Below are positions 1 through 8,300 of a stretch of 58,764 nt of DNA, one piece after another. The number at the start of each line of letters is the position of its first letter. The stretch's first letter is position 1. This stretch comes from Acidovorax sp. MR-S7 (GTDB lineage: Bacteria; Pseudomonadota; Gammaproteobacteria; Burkholderiales; Burkholderiaceae_C): the NCBI RefSeq assembly GCF_000400995.2, contig NZ_DF238947.1:1-58764 (forward strand), read 5' to 3'. The notes beneath the pieces were generated by a model. The model saw only the letters and a list, made by a program, of their open reading frames with translations, was not told the origin of the DNA and searched no databases. The translations under genes were made by a program, and so were the position numbers.

Positions 1-11
1 CTTCGTGATCC

Positions 12-773
12 TCATGTTGCCCAAGGCTGCGCCTGTCCTGGGCTCCGGAATAAGTTCATAACACGCTCTAGGCAGAGGTCGCTGATGGATTGAAACAGCG
101 ATGCTTCAATCATTGCATCGACTTGCACTCCATTGGCACCGAGCCAGGCATTCAAGCGTGTCTGGAACGTTCCGGATGAAGCTATGAACGGCTTGTTGGC
201 AAATTCGCCTATGTGGATGTGTCCGGCTCGTGGATCAAGCCATCTCTCGGTGCCGATGCATACACATTCCGATGAAAATTCGGCAACTGACTCGAGGTCT
301 CCCAGCGAGAGCGTATCTGCCGTGAGTCCGATATCAGCCTGCCGGGTCCTGACATGCCTGGCCACGTCAACGTATGAGGCGACTCGAAGGCTAATAAAAA
401 CGTCGGGGAATTTTTCTCTCAGTTGGCGGATTACAACTGGAAGGATGGAATGGCCAATGGATGGGATTGCGCTGATCGAGAGCTGGCCAAGTTTCTGCTT
501 TCGCAATTGACCGGAAAAATCGACAATTTGCTCTAATCCCAGAAAAGACTGCTGAACCTTTGCCATCAGGGCATGGGCTTCTTCCGTAGGTTTGATGGTG
601 CGCCCGTTTTTGGCAAACAACAAAATACCCATCGATTTCTGAAGATCGGCGATCAGCCGACTCATAGCCGGTTGGGTGATTCCCAGCGCTTCGGCTCCGG
701 CGCTGATCCCGTTATGCAGCATCGCGGCCCGAAAGGCCTCGATCATCCGGTGGGTGACATTCCGACTGGTCAT
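12..773 (-). pseudogene. LysR-family regulator, C-terminally truncated
   Basis: The first 65 or so residues form a LysR winged helix-turn-helix (ITQPAMSRLIADLQ at the recognition helix). An effector-binding domain follows up to about residue 238 (SISDLCLERV). There the family similarity stops, and the last 15 residues (MNLFRSPGQAQPWAT) do not look like a LysR C-terminus. The product is 253 residues against about 300 for the family, so the second half of the effector domain is missing. Its ATG overlaps the TGA of the upstream small gene in an ATGA tetranucleotide, which suggests translational coupling. The break lies within 60 bases of the window edge, so it may be a real insertion or deletion, or an assembly edge. 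The effector is unknown. Confidence 0.75.
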
Positions 774-988
774 GGAAATCGAAGGACATGGACAGAAGCA
801 GCGGTCAATGCCTCCCGCGCATCTTCACACCACCATTCAGCGGCGGCATAGAACCCTTCCCACACGCACCCATTGCACCCCCGCCCGCAGCAACTCGTGG
901 GCTCGGGCGGCGGCAAACGGAGGACCACACCCGCGCGCGCAGCCTCGGCCTGCAGCGCGGCGAAGCGCTGGCGCGTGGCTTCGAGCAT
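770..988 (-). CDS. Small oxidoreductase-like domain protein
   Basis: This 72-residue protein carries the compact cysteine cluster CCGRGCNGCVWEGF followed by EWWCEDAREAL. That is the signature of the short oxidoreductase-like domain found in small bacterial proteins and at the N-terminus of some eukaryotic ones. The biochemical role of the domain is not established; the cysteines could bind metal or an iron-sulfur cluster, which is inference. It sits two bases downstream of a small membrane-protein gene and overlaps the start of the truncated LysR gene by four bases, so the three are probably one transcript. Confidence 0.7.
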   Translation of the reverse strand: MLEATRQRFAALQAEAARAGVVLRLPPPEPTSCCGRGCNGCVWEGFYAAAEWWCEDAREALTAASVHVLRFP

Positions 989-989
989 G

Positions 990-1232
990 TCAGCGGCGGC
1001 GGCCGCGCCAGCGGATGAGGCCGTAGCGCGCCAGGAAGGCGCAGCCCAGCACCAGGGCGAACCAGCCGGCCAGGTAGGCCTGGCCCATGATTTCGCGCAC
1101 GTCGGGCGAACGCGCCACGTAGGGGGCCAGGAGGACGATCACGCCGATGAGCGCGCACACGGCGCCCTTGAGCAGCAGCTCGGAATCCTGCTTGCGCTGC
1201 GGCGACTGGGAAGAAAGAGGCATGGCGGGCAT
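990..1232 (-). CDS. Small two-TM membrane protein, unknown function
   Basis: An 80-residue protein with two hydrophobic segments (LLLKGAVCALIGVIVLLAP and AYLAGWFALVLGCAFLARYG) and a basic tail RWRGRRR, so a small inner-membrane protein with a cytoplasmic C-terminus is likely. I chose the ATG at 1232 because AAGGA lies five bases upstream on the minus strand. A further ATG at 1223 is possible, and a start at 1259 would crowd the divergent GTPase promoter. It is transcribed divergently from the GTPase and directly upstream of the oxidoreductase-like gene. I do not recognise the family. Confidence 0.6.
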   Translation of the reverse strand: MPAMPLSSQSPQRKQDSELLLKGAVCALIGVIVLLAPYVARSPDVREIMGQAYLAGWFALVLGCAFLARYGLIRWRGRRR

Positions 1233-1279
1233 TATCCTTGGCGCCTTCGTTCTCCCCATTCGTGAAAGTACACAGCCCC

Positions 1280-2233
1280 ATGGCCATCCAGTGGTTCCCC
1301 GGTCACATGCACCTGACGCGCAAGGCGATCGGCGAGCGCATCAAGGACATCGACGTGGTGATCGAGCTGCTGGATGCGCGTCTGCCCGCGTCCAGCGCCA
1401 ACCCGCTGCTGGCCGAGCTGACGGGCCACAAGCCCGCGCTCAAGATCCTCAACAAGCAGGACGTGGCCGACCCGGCGCGCACCCCGGCGTGGCTGGACTG
1501 GTACAACGCACGCCCGGGCACGCGCGCCATCGCCCTCGATGCGTCCGACGCCGCGCCCGCGCGCCGCCTCATCGACGCCTGCCGCCAGCTCGCACCCAGC
1601 CGGCGCGGCCTCTCGAAGCCCATGCGGGTGCTGATCTGCGGGATTCCGAACGTGGGCAAGTCCACGCTCATCAACACCCTCTCGGCCAAGCGCGAGGCCA
1701 AGACGGGCGACGAGGCGGGCATCACCAAGCAGGAGCAGCGCATCGTGCTCGACGATGACTTCTACCTGTGGGACACGCCCGGCATGCTGTGGCCGCGCAT
1801 CACCGTGCCCGAGAGCGGCTACAAGCTCGCCGCCAGCGGGGCGGTGGGCCGCAACGCCTACGACGAGGAGGAGGTGGCGCTGGAGCTGCTGGCCTACCTC
1901 AAGCACCACTACGCGCCGCTGCTCGATGCGCGCTACAAGCTGGGGCTGCAGGCCGACGCCATCGCCGCGCTGCACGACGACGAGCTGCTGGAGCGCATCG
2001 CGCGCAAGCGCGGCGCGGTGATGGGCGGCGGGCGGCTCAACCTGCAGAAGGCCGCCGAGATCGTGCTCACCGACCTGCGCAGCGCGGCGCTGGGCCGCGT
2101 GACGCTGGAGACGCCGCAGGAGTTCGAGGGTTGGCTGGCCGCCGCCGCCGTGCAAGAGAAGGAGCGCGCCGAGCGCAAGGCCGAGCAGCAGCGGCGCAAC
2201 GAGCGGCGGGCGCGCAACGCGCCGCCGCAGTAG
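1280..2233 (+). CDS. ylqF: Circularly permuted GTPase, YlqF/RbgA family
   Basis: A 317-residue GTPase with the motif order of the circularly permuted YlqF/RbgA family: G4 NKQD at residues 58-61 comes before G1 GIPNVGKST (121-129) and G3 DTPG (165-168). The N-terminal WFPGHM is also typical. Members act in late assembly of the large ribosomal subunit. I set the start at MAIQWFPGHM rather than at the upstream ATG, because the family begins there. The C-terminus is strongly charged (EKERAERKAEQQRRNERRARN). The stop codon abuts the 5' arm of the large structured repeat, which fills the space to the convergent OsmC gene. Confidence 0.93.
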   Translation: MAIQWFPGHMHLTRKAIGERIKDIDVVIELLDARLPASSANPLLAELTGHKPALKILNKQDVADPARTPAWLDWYNARPGTRAIALDASDAAPARRLIDACRQLAPSRRGLSKPMRVLICGIPNVGKSTLINTLSAKREAKTGDEAGITKQEQRIVLDDDFYLWDTPGMLWPRITVPESGYKLAASGAVGRNAYDEEEVALELLAYLKHHYAPLLDARYKLGLQADAIAALHDDELLERIARKRGAVMGGGRLNLQKAAEIVLTDLRSAALGRVTLETPQEFEGWLAAAAVQEKERAERKAEQQRRNERRARNAPPQ

Positions 2234-2500
2234 GGCGTCTCATTCATCCAATCCCCCGCGCGCTGGCCCCGCAATGGGGATGGATGCGCGAAGCGCGGCG
2301 CAGCCAATAGCCGTAGCTATTGGCAAGCCGTGCGACAAAGCAGACGCCCCATTGCGCAGCCAGCCCGAAGGGAGGGGCATGCGGGCGGCGCATTGCGTTG
2401 TTGCGGCTCGCTTGTGTAGCAGAGCTACACGGCACTCACCGCGCCTAGCACTGCACCGCCCGGACGCCCCTCGCGCGGGGGATTGGATGGATGAAACGCC
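2234..2500. repeat. Large structured repeat, copy 1 (267 bp, terminal inverted arms)
   Basis: The ends (2234-2262 and 2472-2500) are inverted repeats of 29 bp with two mismatches. Inside are several smaller dyads: CCCCGCAATGGGG, the nine-pair GCCAATAGC/GCTATTGGC closed by CGTA, and GTGTAGC/GCTACAC closed by AGA. A second copy lies at 15619-15891 with a nearly identical core but different arms. The element occupies the entire gap between two convergent stop codons (2233 and 2505). It has no convincing ORF. It could be a non-autonomous mobile element, a structured RNA or a transcription barrier; the sequence alone does not decide. Confidence 0.9.
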
Positions 2501-2504
2501 TTGG

Positions 2505-2972
2505 TCACGCCACCGGCTCGCAGCGCACCTCGGTCTTCACCGAGTTGGCGATGAAGCACTCCGCGTGCGCCTCGTGGTGCATGGCGTGCAACTGCTCCGG
2601 CGTGGGCTGCGCGCCGCCGAAGCGCACCTCGGGCCGCAGCGTGACCAGCGTCATCGCCATGCGGTCCTGCGCGTCGCGCGCCATCACGCCTTCGGCGGCG
2701 TCGCGGTAGCGGTCCACGCACCACCCCTGGCGCGCGGCGATGGAGAGGAACCACAGCATGTGGCAGCTCGACAGCGCGGCGACGAAGGCCTCCTCGGGGT
2801 CCACCGCCGCAGCGTCCGACCAGGGCAGCGGCACCACGTGCGGGGACGAGGAGCCGGGCAGTTCCGCCCCGCCGTCGAAGCGCAGCAGGTGGCGGCGGCT
2901 GTAGCGGTTCTTCAGGAAGTCCTCGGGCGGCGCGGTGCGCTCCCAGAGGGTTTCGGCGTGGTAGGTGGCCAT
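2505..2972 (-). CDS. OsmC-family peroxidase-like protein
   Basis: A 155-residue OsmC/Ohr-type protein. The ALSSCHMLWFL segment carries the first conserved cysteine in its helix context. The second conserved cysteine is in HAECFIANSVKTEV near the C-terminus. The family reduces organic hydroperoxides using this thiol pair, and many members have unknown substrates. The start is ATG at 2972, with AAGGA eight bases upstream on the minus strand; longer readings upstream run through the transporter gene in another frame. It is followed by the large repeat, which presumably ends transcription from both sides. Confidence 0.88.
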   Translation of the reverse strand: MATYHAETLWERTAPPEDFLKNRYSRRHLLRFDGGAELPGSSSPHVVPLPWSDAAAVDPEEAFVAALSSCHMLWFLSIAARQGWCVDRYRDAAEGVMARDAQDRMAMTLVTLRPEVRFGGAQPTPEQLHAMHHEAHAECFIANSVKTEVRCEPVA

Positions 2973-2997
2973 GGCGTGTCCTTGAAGTGAAAAGTGC

Positions 2998-3037
2998 CTC
3001 CAGCGCTTGCCAGTCAAGCGCAGGCAGCTATCAAATT
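2998..3037. repeat. Short Comamonadaceae-type hairpin repeat, copy a
   Basis: CTCCAGCGCTTG, a five-base loop, CAAGCGC and then AGGCAGCTAT form a perfect seven-pair hairpin (3003-3021). The same pattern recurs near 5550, 9960, 17340 and 19070. It sits in the 65 bp between the stop of the DMT transporter and the OsmC start, both on the minus strand. Confidence 0.8.
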
Positions 3038-3883
3038 CTAGGCATTGCGCTGCCCCAGCCAGATACCGCCCAGCACCAGCGCCACGCCGGCGATCTGCGG
3101 CCCGGCGAGCGTCTGGCCCAGAAAGGCCCATCCGAGCAGGATGGCCGTGACCGGGCTCAGGAACCCCAGCGACGCCACCACGCCCGGCTCCAGCCGTGCG
3201 ATGCCACGGAACCACAGCACATAGGTCAGCGCCGCGCCCACCAGGCCCAGCCACGCCAGCCCCAGCAGGTGGCCCGCCGTGGGCGCAGGCCAGTGGGGGC
3301 CGGCCAGCAGCGCGACCGGCACCAGCAGCAGGCCGCCCGCCGTGAGCTGCCATGCGGCGAAGGTGCGCAGCGGGACCGGCGGGCGCCATTTGCGCGTGAG
3401 CACCGTGCCGCAGGCCATGGAGACCGCGCCGGCCAGGCCCGCCGCGATGCCCGTGGCGTCCAGCGCCGCGCCGGGCGTGAGCACCAGCAGCGCCACGCCC
3501 GCGAGGCCGGCCAGCGCCCCGAGCACCGCCGCCGGGCGCACCGCGCTGCCCAGCACCGCCGCCGCCAGGAAGACCACCACCAGCGGCTGCACCGCGCCCA
3601 CGGTGGCCGCGGCCCCGCCCGGCAGCCGGTAGGCCGAGACGAACAGCAGGCTCCAGAACACCGAGAAATTGAGCGCGCCCAGGATGAACACGCGCAGCCA
3701 CCAGATGCCCTGCGGCAGCCGCCGCGCGGCCAGGAGCAGCAGCAGGCCCGCGGGCAGGGCGCGCAGCAGGGCCACCGTCATCGGCGGCACCTGCGGCAGC
3801 AGCTCGGTGGTGACGATGTAGGTGCTGCCCCAGATGGCGGGGGCCAGCGCCGTCAGCAGCAAATCCCGTGTCCGTATGGTCAT
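3038..3883 (-). CDS. EamA/DMT-family transporter
   Basis: A 281-residue protein with ten predicted hydrophobic segments in two EamA halves, the drug/metabolite transporter arrangement. It begins MTIRTRDLLLTALAPAIWGSTYIVTTELL, where the first helix carries the WGSTY motif common in exporters of this superfamily. The second half contains PVTAILLGWAFLGQTL, the usual EamA repeat near its end. Such proteins sit in the inner membrane and export metabolites or amino acids; the substrate cannot be read from sequence. It is 61 bp downstream of the nitroreductase gene on the same strand. Confidence 0.88.
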   Translation of the reverse strand: MTIRTRDLLLTALAPAIWGSTYIVTTELLPQVPPMTVALLRALPAGLLLLLAARRLPQGIWWLRVFILGALNFSVFWSLLFVSAYRLPGGAAATVGAVQPLVVVFLAAAVLGSAVRPAAVLGALAGLAGVALLVLTPGAALDATGIAAGLAGAVSMACGTVLTRKWRPPVPLRTFAAWQLTAGGLLLVPVALLAGPHWPAPTAGHLLGLAWLGLVGAALTYVLWFRGIARLEPGVVASLGFLSPVTAILLGWAFLGQTLAGPQIAGVALVLGGIWLGQRNA

Positions 3884-3944
3884 TGGAAAACCTCCGTGCT
3901 GCGCACTGCGGTGCGAGCCCCCTTCGGAACGGCCGGGCGGGGAC

Positions 3945-4565
3945 TCATGCGAACTCCAGCACCTGCGCCAGCGGGCGGCGCGGCTTTTGCGGCCAGTTGC
4001 CGGGCGCGGCGCGGCCCACGGTGGCGAGCATCACCGACACTTCGCCGGGTGCCAGTTGGAACTCGCGCGCCACGCCTTCGGCATCGAACCCCGTCAGCGC
4101 GCAGGACGCCAGGCCCAGCGCCTGCGCCGCGTGCATCAGCGTCATGGCGCCGAGGGCGGCCGAGCGCACGGCCTCGTCGCGCGCCGCCTGGGGTGTGGCG
4201 TATTGCAGGCGCGCGGCCTGCTGCCAGCCCTGCGCCATCCCGGCCGGCATGTGGCCCGCCTCCACGAACGGCTGCAGCCGCCCGGCCAGGGCCTGCGGGT
4301 CGGCGAGCACGCCGCAGACGATGAAGCAGACGGCCGCCTCCGCCACCTTGGCCTGGTCCTGCGCCACGGCGCGCAGCCGGGCCTTGGCCGCGGGCGTGCG
4401 CACGGCGATGAAGCGCCAGTTCTGCAGGTTGTAGGCGGTGGGCGCGCGCGTGGCCAGGCGTACCAGCCGCTCGATCTCGGCGTCTGCCAGGGTGTGGGCG
4501 ACATCGAAGCGGTTGGCCGAGATGCGCTGCTCGATGAGGGTGAGGGTGGGGTGTGTCGTCGTCAT
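3945..4565 (-). CDS. Nitroreductase-family FMN-dependent oxidoreductase
   Basis: A 206-residue nitroreductase-fold protein. It has the N-terminal RAPTAYNLQNWRFIAV segment, which in this family contacts FMN phosphate and the isoalloxazine. It also has a glycine-containing C-terminal segment (MLATVGRAAPGNWPQKPRRPL) typical of the fold. Members use NAD(P)H to reduce nitroaromatics, quinones or flavin; the substrate here is unknown. It is divergent from a LysR gene with an 80 bp AT-richer gap. In this arrangement the LysR protein often controls the reductase, which is inference here. Confidence 0.85.
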   Translation of the reverse strand: MTTTHPTLTLIEQRISANRFDVAHTLADAEIERLVRLATRAPTAYNLQNWRFIAVRTPAAKARLRAVAQDQAKVAEAAVCFIVCGVLADPQALAGRLQPFVEAGHMPAGMAQGWQQAARLQYATPQAARDEAVRSAALGAMTLMHAAQALGLASCALTGFDAEGVAREFQLAPGEVSVMLATVGRAAPGNWPQKPRRPLAQVLEFA

Positions 4566-4645
4566 GGCATGACTGTAGGTAATTCACCCTAAATTGATAA
4601 TTGGCGAATATCGAAAGAAACTGTTCACCAACAGATGGGAATGCC
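4566..4645. promoter_or_regulatory. Divergent promoter region, nitroreductase/LysR
   Basis: Eighty bases between divergent starts, AT-richer than the flanking genes. They contain ATTGATAATTGGCGAAT, which could hold a T-N11-A LysR-type site. No precise -35/-10 pair is assigned. Confidence 0.4.
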
Positions 4646-5539
4646 ATGGACCGCCTGACCGCCCTGCAGGTCTTTCGCCGCGTGGCCGAGCGCGGCAGCT
4701 TCGCCGATGCGGGCCGCAGTCTGGGCCTGTCGCCCGCCGCCATCAGCAAGAACATCGCCGAGCTGGAAGCCCACGTGGGCGCGCGCCTGATCCACCGCAC
4801 CACGCGGCGCATGGCGCTGACAGAAGAAGGCCGCCTGTACCTGGAGCACGTGACGCGCGCGCTGGACGCGCTGGCCGAGGCGGACACGGCGCTGTGCCCC
4901 ATCAAGGCGGCGCCCAGCGGCCTGCTCAAGGTGAGCGCGCCGATGACGGTCACGCTGACGCGGCTGTCCAGCGCCATCCCCGCCTTCCTGGAACGCCACC
5001 CGGGCCTGCGGCTGGACCTGCAGTTGGACGACCGGCGCGTGGACATCGTGCGCGAGGGGTTCGACCTGGCCATTCGCGGCAGCGACCGGCTGGAGGATTC
5101 GTCGCTGGTCGCCCGCCCGCTGGCCACCATGCCGCACGTGCTGTGCGCCGCGCCGGCGTATTTCGCGCGGCGCGGCCGGCCCGCGGTGCCGGCCGACCTG
5201 AACGCGCTGGACTGCGTGCGCTTCAGCCTGTCGGGCCATGCGGACGTGTGGGAGTTCCACCAGGGCGGCCGCACCGAGCGGGTGGCGGTGGATGCGCGGT
5301 ATTCGGTGTCGTCGAGCCTGGCCGTGCGCGATGCGCTGCGTGCCGGGTTCGGCGTCAGCCTGATCCCGCGCCCCTACGTGGAGGACGACCTGCGCACCGG
5401 CCGGCTGCAGGCCGCGCTGGAGGATTGGCGCACGGTGGAGACCACGCTCTACGCGGTCTACCCGTCGCGGCACTACGTGGCGCCCAAGCTGCGCGCGCTG
5501 CTGGACTTCCTGGTCGAGGCGTTCGAGGAACAAGGGTGA
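4646..5539 (+). CDS. LysR-family transcriptional regulator
   Basis: A 297-residue full-length LysR regulator. The N-terminal winged helix-turn-helix is MDRLTALQVFRRVAERGSF..., with recognition helix LSPAAISKNIAELE. An effector domain follows that contains DLAIRGSDRLEDSSLVARPL, a stretch shared by the large group of LysR proteins found beside small oxidoreductases. I chose ATG 4646 over the ATG at 4601 because the family starts MDRL. It is divergent from the nitroreductase gene and is its probable regulator. Confidence 0.9.
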   Translation: MDRLTALQVFRRVAERGSFADAGRSLGLSPAAISKNIAELEAHVGARLIHRTTRRMALTEEGRLYLEHVTRALDALAEADTALCPIKAAPSGLLKVSAPMTVTLTRLSSAIPAFLERHPGLRLDLQLDDRRVDIVREGFDLAIRGSDRLEDSSLVARPLATMPHVLCAAPAYFARRGRPAVPADLNALDCVRFSLSGHADVWEFHQGGRTERVAVDARYSVSSSLAVRDALRAGFGVSLIPRPYVEDDLRTGRLQAALEDWRTVETTLYAVYPSRHYVAPKLRALLDFLVEAFEEQG

Positions 5540-5544
5540 AATAG

Positions 5545-5583
5545 GGCTCCAGCGCTTATCCATAAAGCGCAGGCAGCTATGGA
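5545..5583. repeat. Short hairpin repeat, copy b
   Basis: GGCTCCAGCGCTTATCCATAAAGCGCAGGCAGCTATGG pattern, with GCGCTT pairing to AAGCGC around a short loop. It lies between the convergent LysR gene and the unknown 539-aa gene, where it may act as a shared transcription end. Confidence 0.8.
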
Positions 5584-5591
5584 ATAAGGAG

Positions 5592-7211
5592 CTACCACGC
5601 CAGCGGCGCGGGCCCGTCCGTCCAGAACAGGATGCGCCGCGCCTCGGCGTAGCGCGAGGTGCCGTACTGGCAAGGGTCGGGCCCGCCGGCCCTGCGCAGC
5701 AGCGCCAGCGTGCCGCCCGCCGTGCCCACGGCCAGGGTGTCGCCCGGCCCGGGGGCGATGCACAGCACCGCGCCGCCGCCCACGTGGTGGTGCCACAGCG
5801 CGCGGCCGTCCTCGGCCAGGCCGAGCAGGTTGCCGCGCGCGTCGCCGTGCACGGCGGTGCCGTGGAGCGCGGCGCGGGGGGGCGAGTCTTGGAGGGGCGG
5901 ATCGCCCTCGGCCGGGGTGATGCGCAGGCCGTCGACGCTCACGCGCCAGCAGCGGTCCGTCCAGGCCAGCAGCGAGCCGTCGGGTTGCCAGCGCAGGGCG
6001 TGCACGCGCTGGCCGTGGCGCGAGGCGTGGCGCGCATAGGCGCCCGGCGCGAAGGCGAAGCGGTGGTGGAAGCGCTCGGACAGGCCGGCGTCCGCCAGGG
6101 CGTGCACCGTGCGCGCCAGGTGCAGCACGGCGGCGGCGTGCAGGCCGCGCGGGTCGGCCAGGGGCGGCGGGCCGTCCTCGGGCTGGGCGGCCCAGTGCTC
6201 GCGCACCACGGCGGCGTGCGCGCGGCCGGCGGCCTGCCAGTCGCGCGACAGGGCGGTGAGCGCGGGGCCGAAGACTTCGGTGTCGGACTCGTGCGGCGCG
6301 AAGGGGGGCGTGCGCGGCAGGGCGGGGAGCGGGCCATCGGCCGTCTGCGCATCGGGCGGCTGCCGCTCTACCGCGGCGAACAGGCGCAGCAGGCGGTCCA
6401 TGTGCTCCACCGCGTCGTTGGGCAGCAGCTCCAGCGCGTCGCTCTCGCGCTGGCGGTAGCTGATGCGCAGGCCCGGCGGGTGGGCCGTGCCCGCGCCTTC
6501 GGCCAGATCGATCTGGTAGCTGGCGCGGGTGTCCTCGGGCGCGCCGTCCCCGTTGCGCCAGTCCAGCCGCAGGGCGCGCCCGCCGTGCGGGTGGGGCTGG
6601 AGCGTGCAGGCCCAGGCCTCGCCTTCCCAGCCGTCGATGCGCTGGCCGGTGAACACCGGCAGCCGCGTGAGCGCCTCCACGCGCGCGGGCGTGAGCAAGG
6701 CGTGCAGCCGCGCGCGCAGCGGCCGACCGGCGCGGCGCTGGGCTTCGGCCAGGCGCCAGTAGCGCAGCACGCCGTGCCAGCCTTCGGTGCAGGCCTGCAG
6801 CGCCTCGGGCGGGGCCTGCGCGTCCAGCGTCAGCCAGGGGCCGGGGCGGCCGGTGCCGTCATGGCGGCGGTACTGGCATTCCAGTGTGTCGGGCGCGGCG
6901 GGGGTGGCGGCGCCGCGCAGCCGCGCCCAGGCCCGGGCCAGCGGGCGGCCGGGCGCATGTGCGGGCAGGGCGATCCAGAAGTCCCAGCGCTTCCAGAGCG
7001 TGATGAACAGGGCGTCGTGGTAGGCGTCCTGGTCCTCGTCCACATGGCTGCGCGTGATCAGGAAATCGGTCTGCCCAAACCAGCCGGCCGCCTTGTGGCG
7101 GCCCTTGTCGGGCAGGGCGGCGCGCAGCAGCTGGCGCAGGTGCCCGGCGCTCAGGGCATCGCCGGGGCACAGCGCGGGGTCTTGCGGCAGGTCGAAGAAG
7201 GCAAGGGGCAT
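5592..7211 (-). CDS. Unrecognised 539-aa protein, possible C-terminal beta-propeller-like region
   Basis: I do not recognise this protein. It begins MPLAFFDLPQDPALCPGDAL and contains WFGQTDFLITRSHVDEDQDAYHDALFITLWKRWDFWIAL near the N-terminus. The last 150 residues show short repeating beta-like units (RVHALRWQPDGSLLAWTD, GTAVHGDARGNLLGLAEDGRALWHHH, AVLCIAPGPGDTLAVGTAGGTLALL) that resemble WD/propeller blades. There is no signal peptide or membrane helix. The start at 7211 avoids running through the upstream stop at 7243. It is the last gene of a minus-strand run of small genes. Confidence 0.65.
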   Translation of the reverse strand: MPLAFFDLPQDPALCPGDALSAGHLRQLLRAALPDKGRHKAAGWFGQTDFLITRSHVDEDQDAYHDALFITLWKRWDFWIALPAHAPGRPLARAWARLRGAATPAAPDTLECQYRRHDGTGRPGPWLTLDAQAPPEALQACTEGWHGVLRYWRLAEAQRRAGRPLRARLHALLTPARVEALTRLPVFTGQRIDGWEGEAWACTLQPHPHGGRALRLDWRNGDGAPEDTRASYQIDLAEGAGTAHPPGLRISYRQRESDALELLPNDAVEHMDRLLRLFAAVERQPPDAQTADGPLPALPRTPPFAPHESDTEVFGPALTALSRDWQAAGRAHAAVVREHWAAQPEDGPPPLADPRGLHAAAVLHLARTVHALADAGLSERFHHRFAFAPGAYARHASRHGQRVHALRWQPDGSLLAWTDRCWRVSVDGLRITPAEGDPPLQDSPPRAALHGTAVHGDARGNLLGLAEDGRALWHHHVGGGAVLCIAPGPGDTLAVGTAGGTLALLRRAGGPDPCQYGTSRYAEARRILFWTDGPAPLAW

Positions 7212-7242
7212 GGCTGCGGCGCATGGTAGCGCCGCCGGGGCG

Positions 7243-7458
7243 TCAGTTCTGCAGGGCGATGAGGCCCTCCCGCACATAGCGCTCGAACTGGTCGCGGGGC
7301 AGCGCGGCCAGGCCGGCCGCGCCGTTGCTTTCCTGCCAGCTCAGCGTGACGCTGTCGGCGGCATGCGTGAGTTCCACGGGGCCTTGGGGAATGGCGATGG
7401 GCATGCCGTCTCCTTCCCGGTAGGTCACGTGGCCTTGGATGGTGGCGTACTGCGGCAT
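7243..7458 (-). CDS. Small conserved-looking protein, unknown function (71 aa)
   Basis: A 71-residue acidic protein, MPQYATIQGHVTYREGDGMP..., ending RYVREGLIALQN. It has no membrane segment. Its start lies 80 bp downstream of the pseudouridine synthase stop, and its stop is 31 bp before the start of the 539-aa gene, so it is probably co-transcribed. I do not recognise a domain. Confidence 0.6.
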   Translation of the reverse strand: MPQYATIQGHVTYREGDGMPIAIPQGPVELTHAADSVTLSWQESNGAAGLAALPRDQFERYVREGLIALQN

Positions 7459-7538
7459 GGGCGGGCTCCTGGGCAAAAAAGTCTCTTGCCGTATTGCAGA
7501 GCAGGGGCCGGGCGGTGTCTGTCGGACCAGCGCCCGTT

Positions 7539-8300
7539 TCAGCCCTGCCAGGGCAGGGTGAACACGCGGTGCTGCCAGTCGTGCAGGTCGGGTGCTTCGT
7601 GCGGCGCGGAGGCGCCCGGCGCAGCGGCGTCCGTGGCGGGCCAGCGCAGGCCGCTGTGCAGTGCGATGGGCCGGCCGTCGGCGGGGTGCGGCAGGTCGAG
7701 CTGCCAGGCGTGCAGCCACAGGCGCTGCAGGCCCAGGCGCTGGGCCCACCAGCGGTTGAGCGGCCCCTTGCCGTGCGTGGCGTCGCCCAGCAGCGGGTGG
7801 GCGATGTGCTTGAGGTGCCGCCGGATCTGGTGGCGCCGCCCGGTGGTGGGCTCGGCCAGCACCAGCGAGGCGCGCGTGGTGGCGAAGCGCGGGTCGCTGG
7901 GCTCGGGCAGCTCCAGCCGCGCCAGGGCGGTCAGGCGCGTGTGCGCGGGCTGGGCCGGGGCATCTGACGGCGCGTCGTCGGGGCGCAAGGGGTGGTCCAC
8001 CTCGGCCTGGGGCGGCGCCCAGCCGCGCACCAGGGCCAGGTAGCGCTTGCGCACCGCGTGGCGGGCGAAGGCGTCGGCCAGGGCGCGCGCGGCCGCGGGG
8101 TGCAGGGCCATGGCGAGCACGCCGCAGGTGCCCTTGTCGAGCCGGTGCACCGGGTAGACGTGCTGGCCGAGCTGGTCGCGCAGCGCCTGCACGACGAAGC
8201 GCGTCTCGCCCGCGTCCAGACCGGTGCGGTGCACGAGCCAGCCCGCGGGCTTGTAGACGGCGACCAGGTGCTCGTCGCGCCAGAGCAGGGGCAGGCTCAA
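7539..8300 (-). CDS. truC: RluA-family pseudouridine synthase, TruC-like
   Basis: A 253-residue RluA-type synthase. The catalytic motif is HRLDKGTCGVLAMAL, in which the aspartate of HRLD is the nucleophile. An N-terminal VAVYKPAGWLVH and a C-terminal GRRHQIRRHLKHIAHPLLGD (the second family signature) flank it. There is no N-terminal S4 domain, and the size fits TruC, which modifies U65 in certain tRNAs. The start is most likely TTG at 8300, which overlaps the upstream stop in TTGA and gives MSLPLLWRDEHLVAVYKP. The longer reading to 8453 overlaps the upstream gene in another frame. Confidence 0.85.
   Translation of the reverse strand: MSLPLLWRDEHLVAVYKPAGWLVHRTGLDAGETRFVVQALRDQLGQHVYPVHRLDKGTCGVLAMALHPAAARALADAFARHAVRKRYLALVRGWAPPQAEVDHPLRPDDAPSDAPAQPAHTRLTALARLELPEPSDPRFATTRASLVLAEPTTGRRHQIRRHLKHIAHPLLGDATHGKGPLNRWWAQRLGLQRLWLHAWQLDLPHPADGRPIALHSGLRWPATDAAAPGASAPHEAPDLHDWQHRVFTLPWQG

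Noticed and set aside
2973-3701. Long N-terminal extension of the OsmC frame
   Set aside because: It lies over the DMT transporter in another frame, and the OsmC fold and ribosome site begin at 2972.
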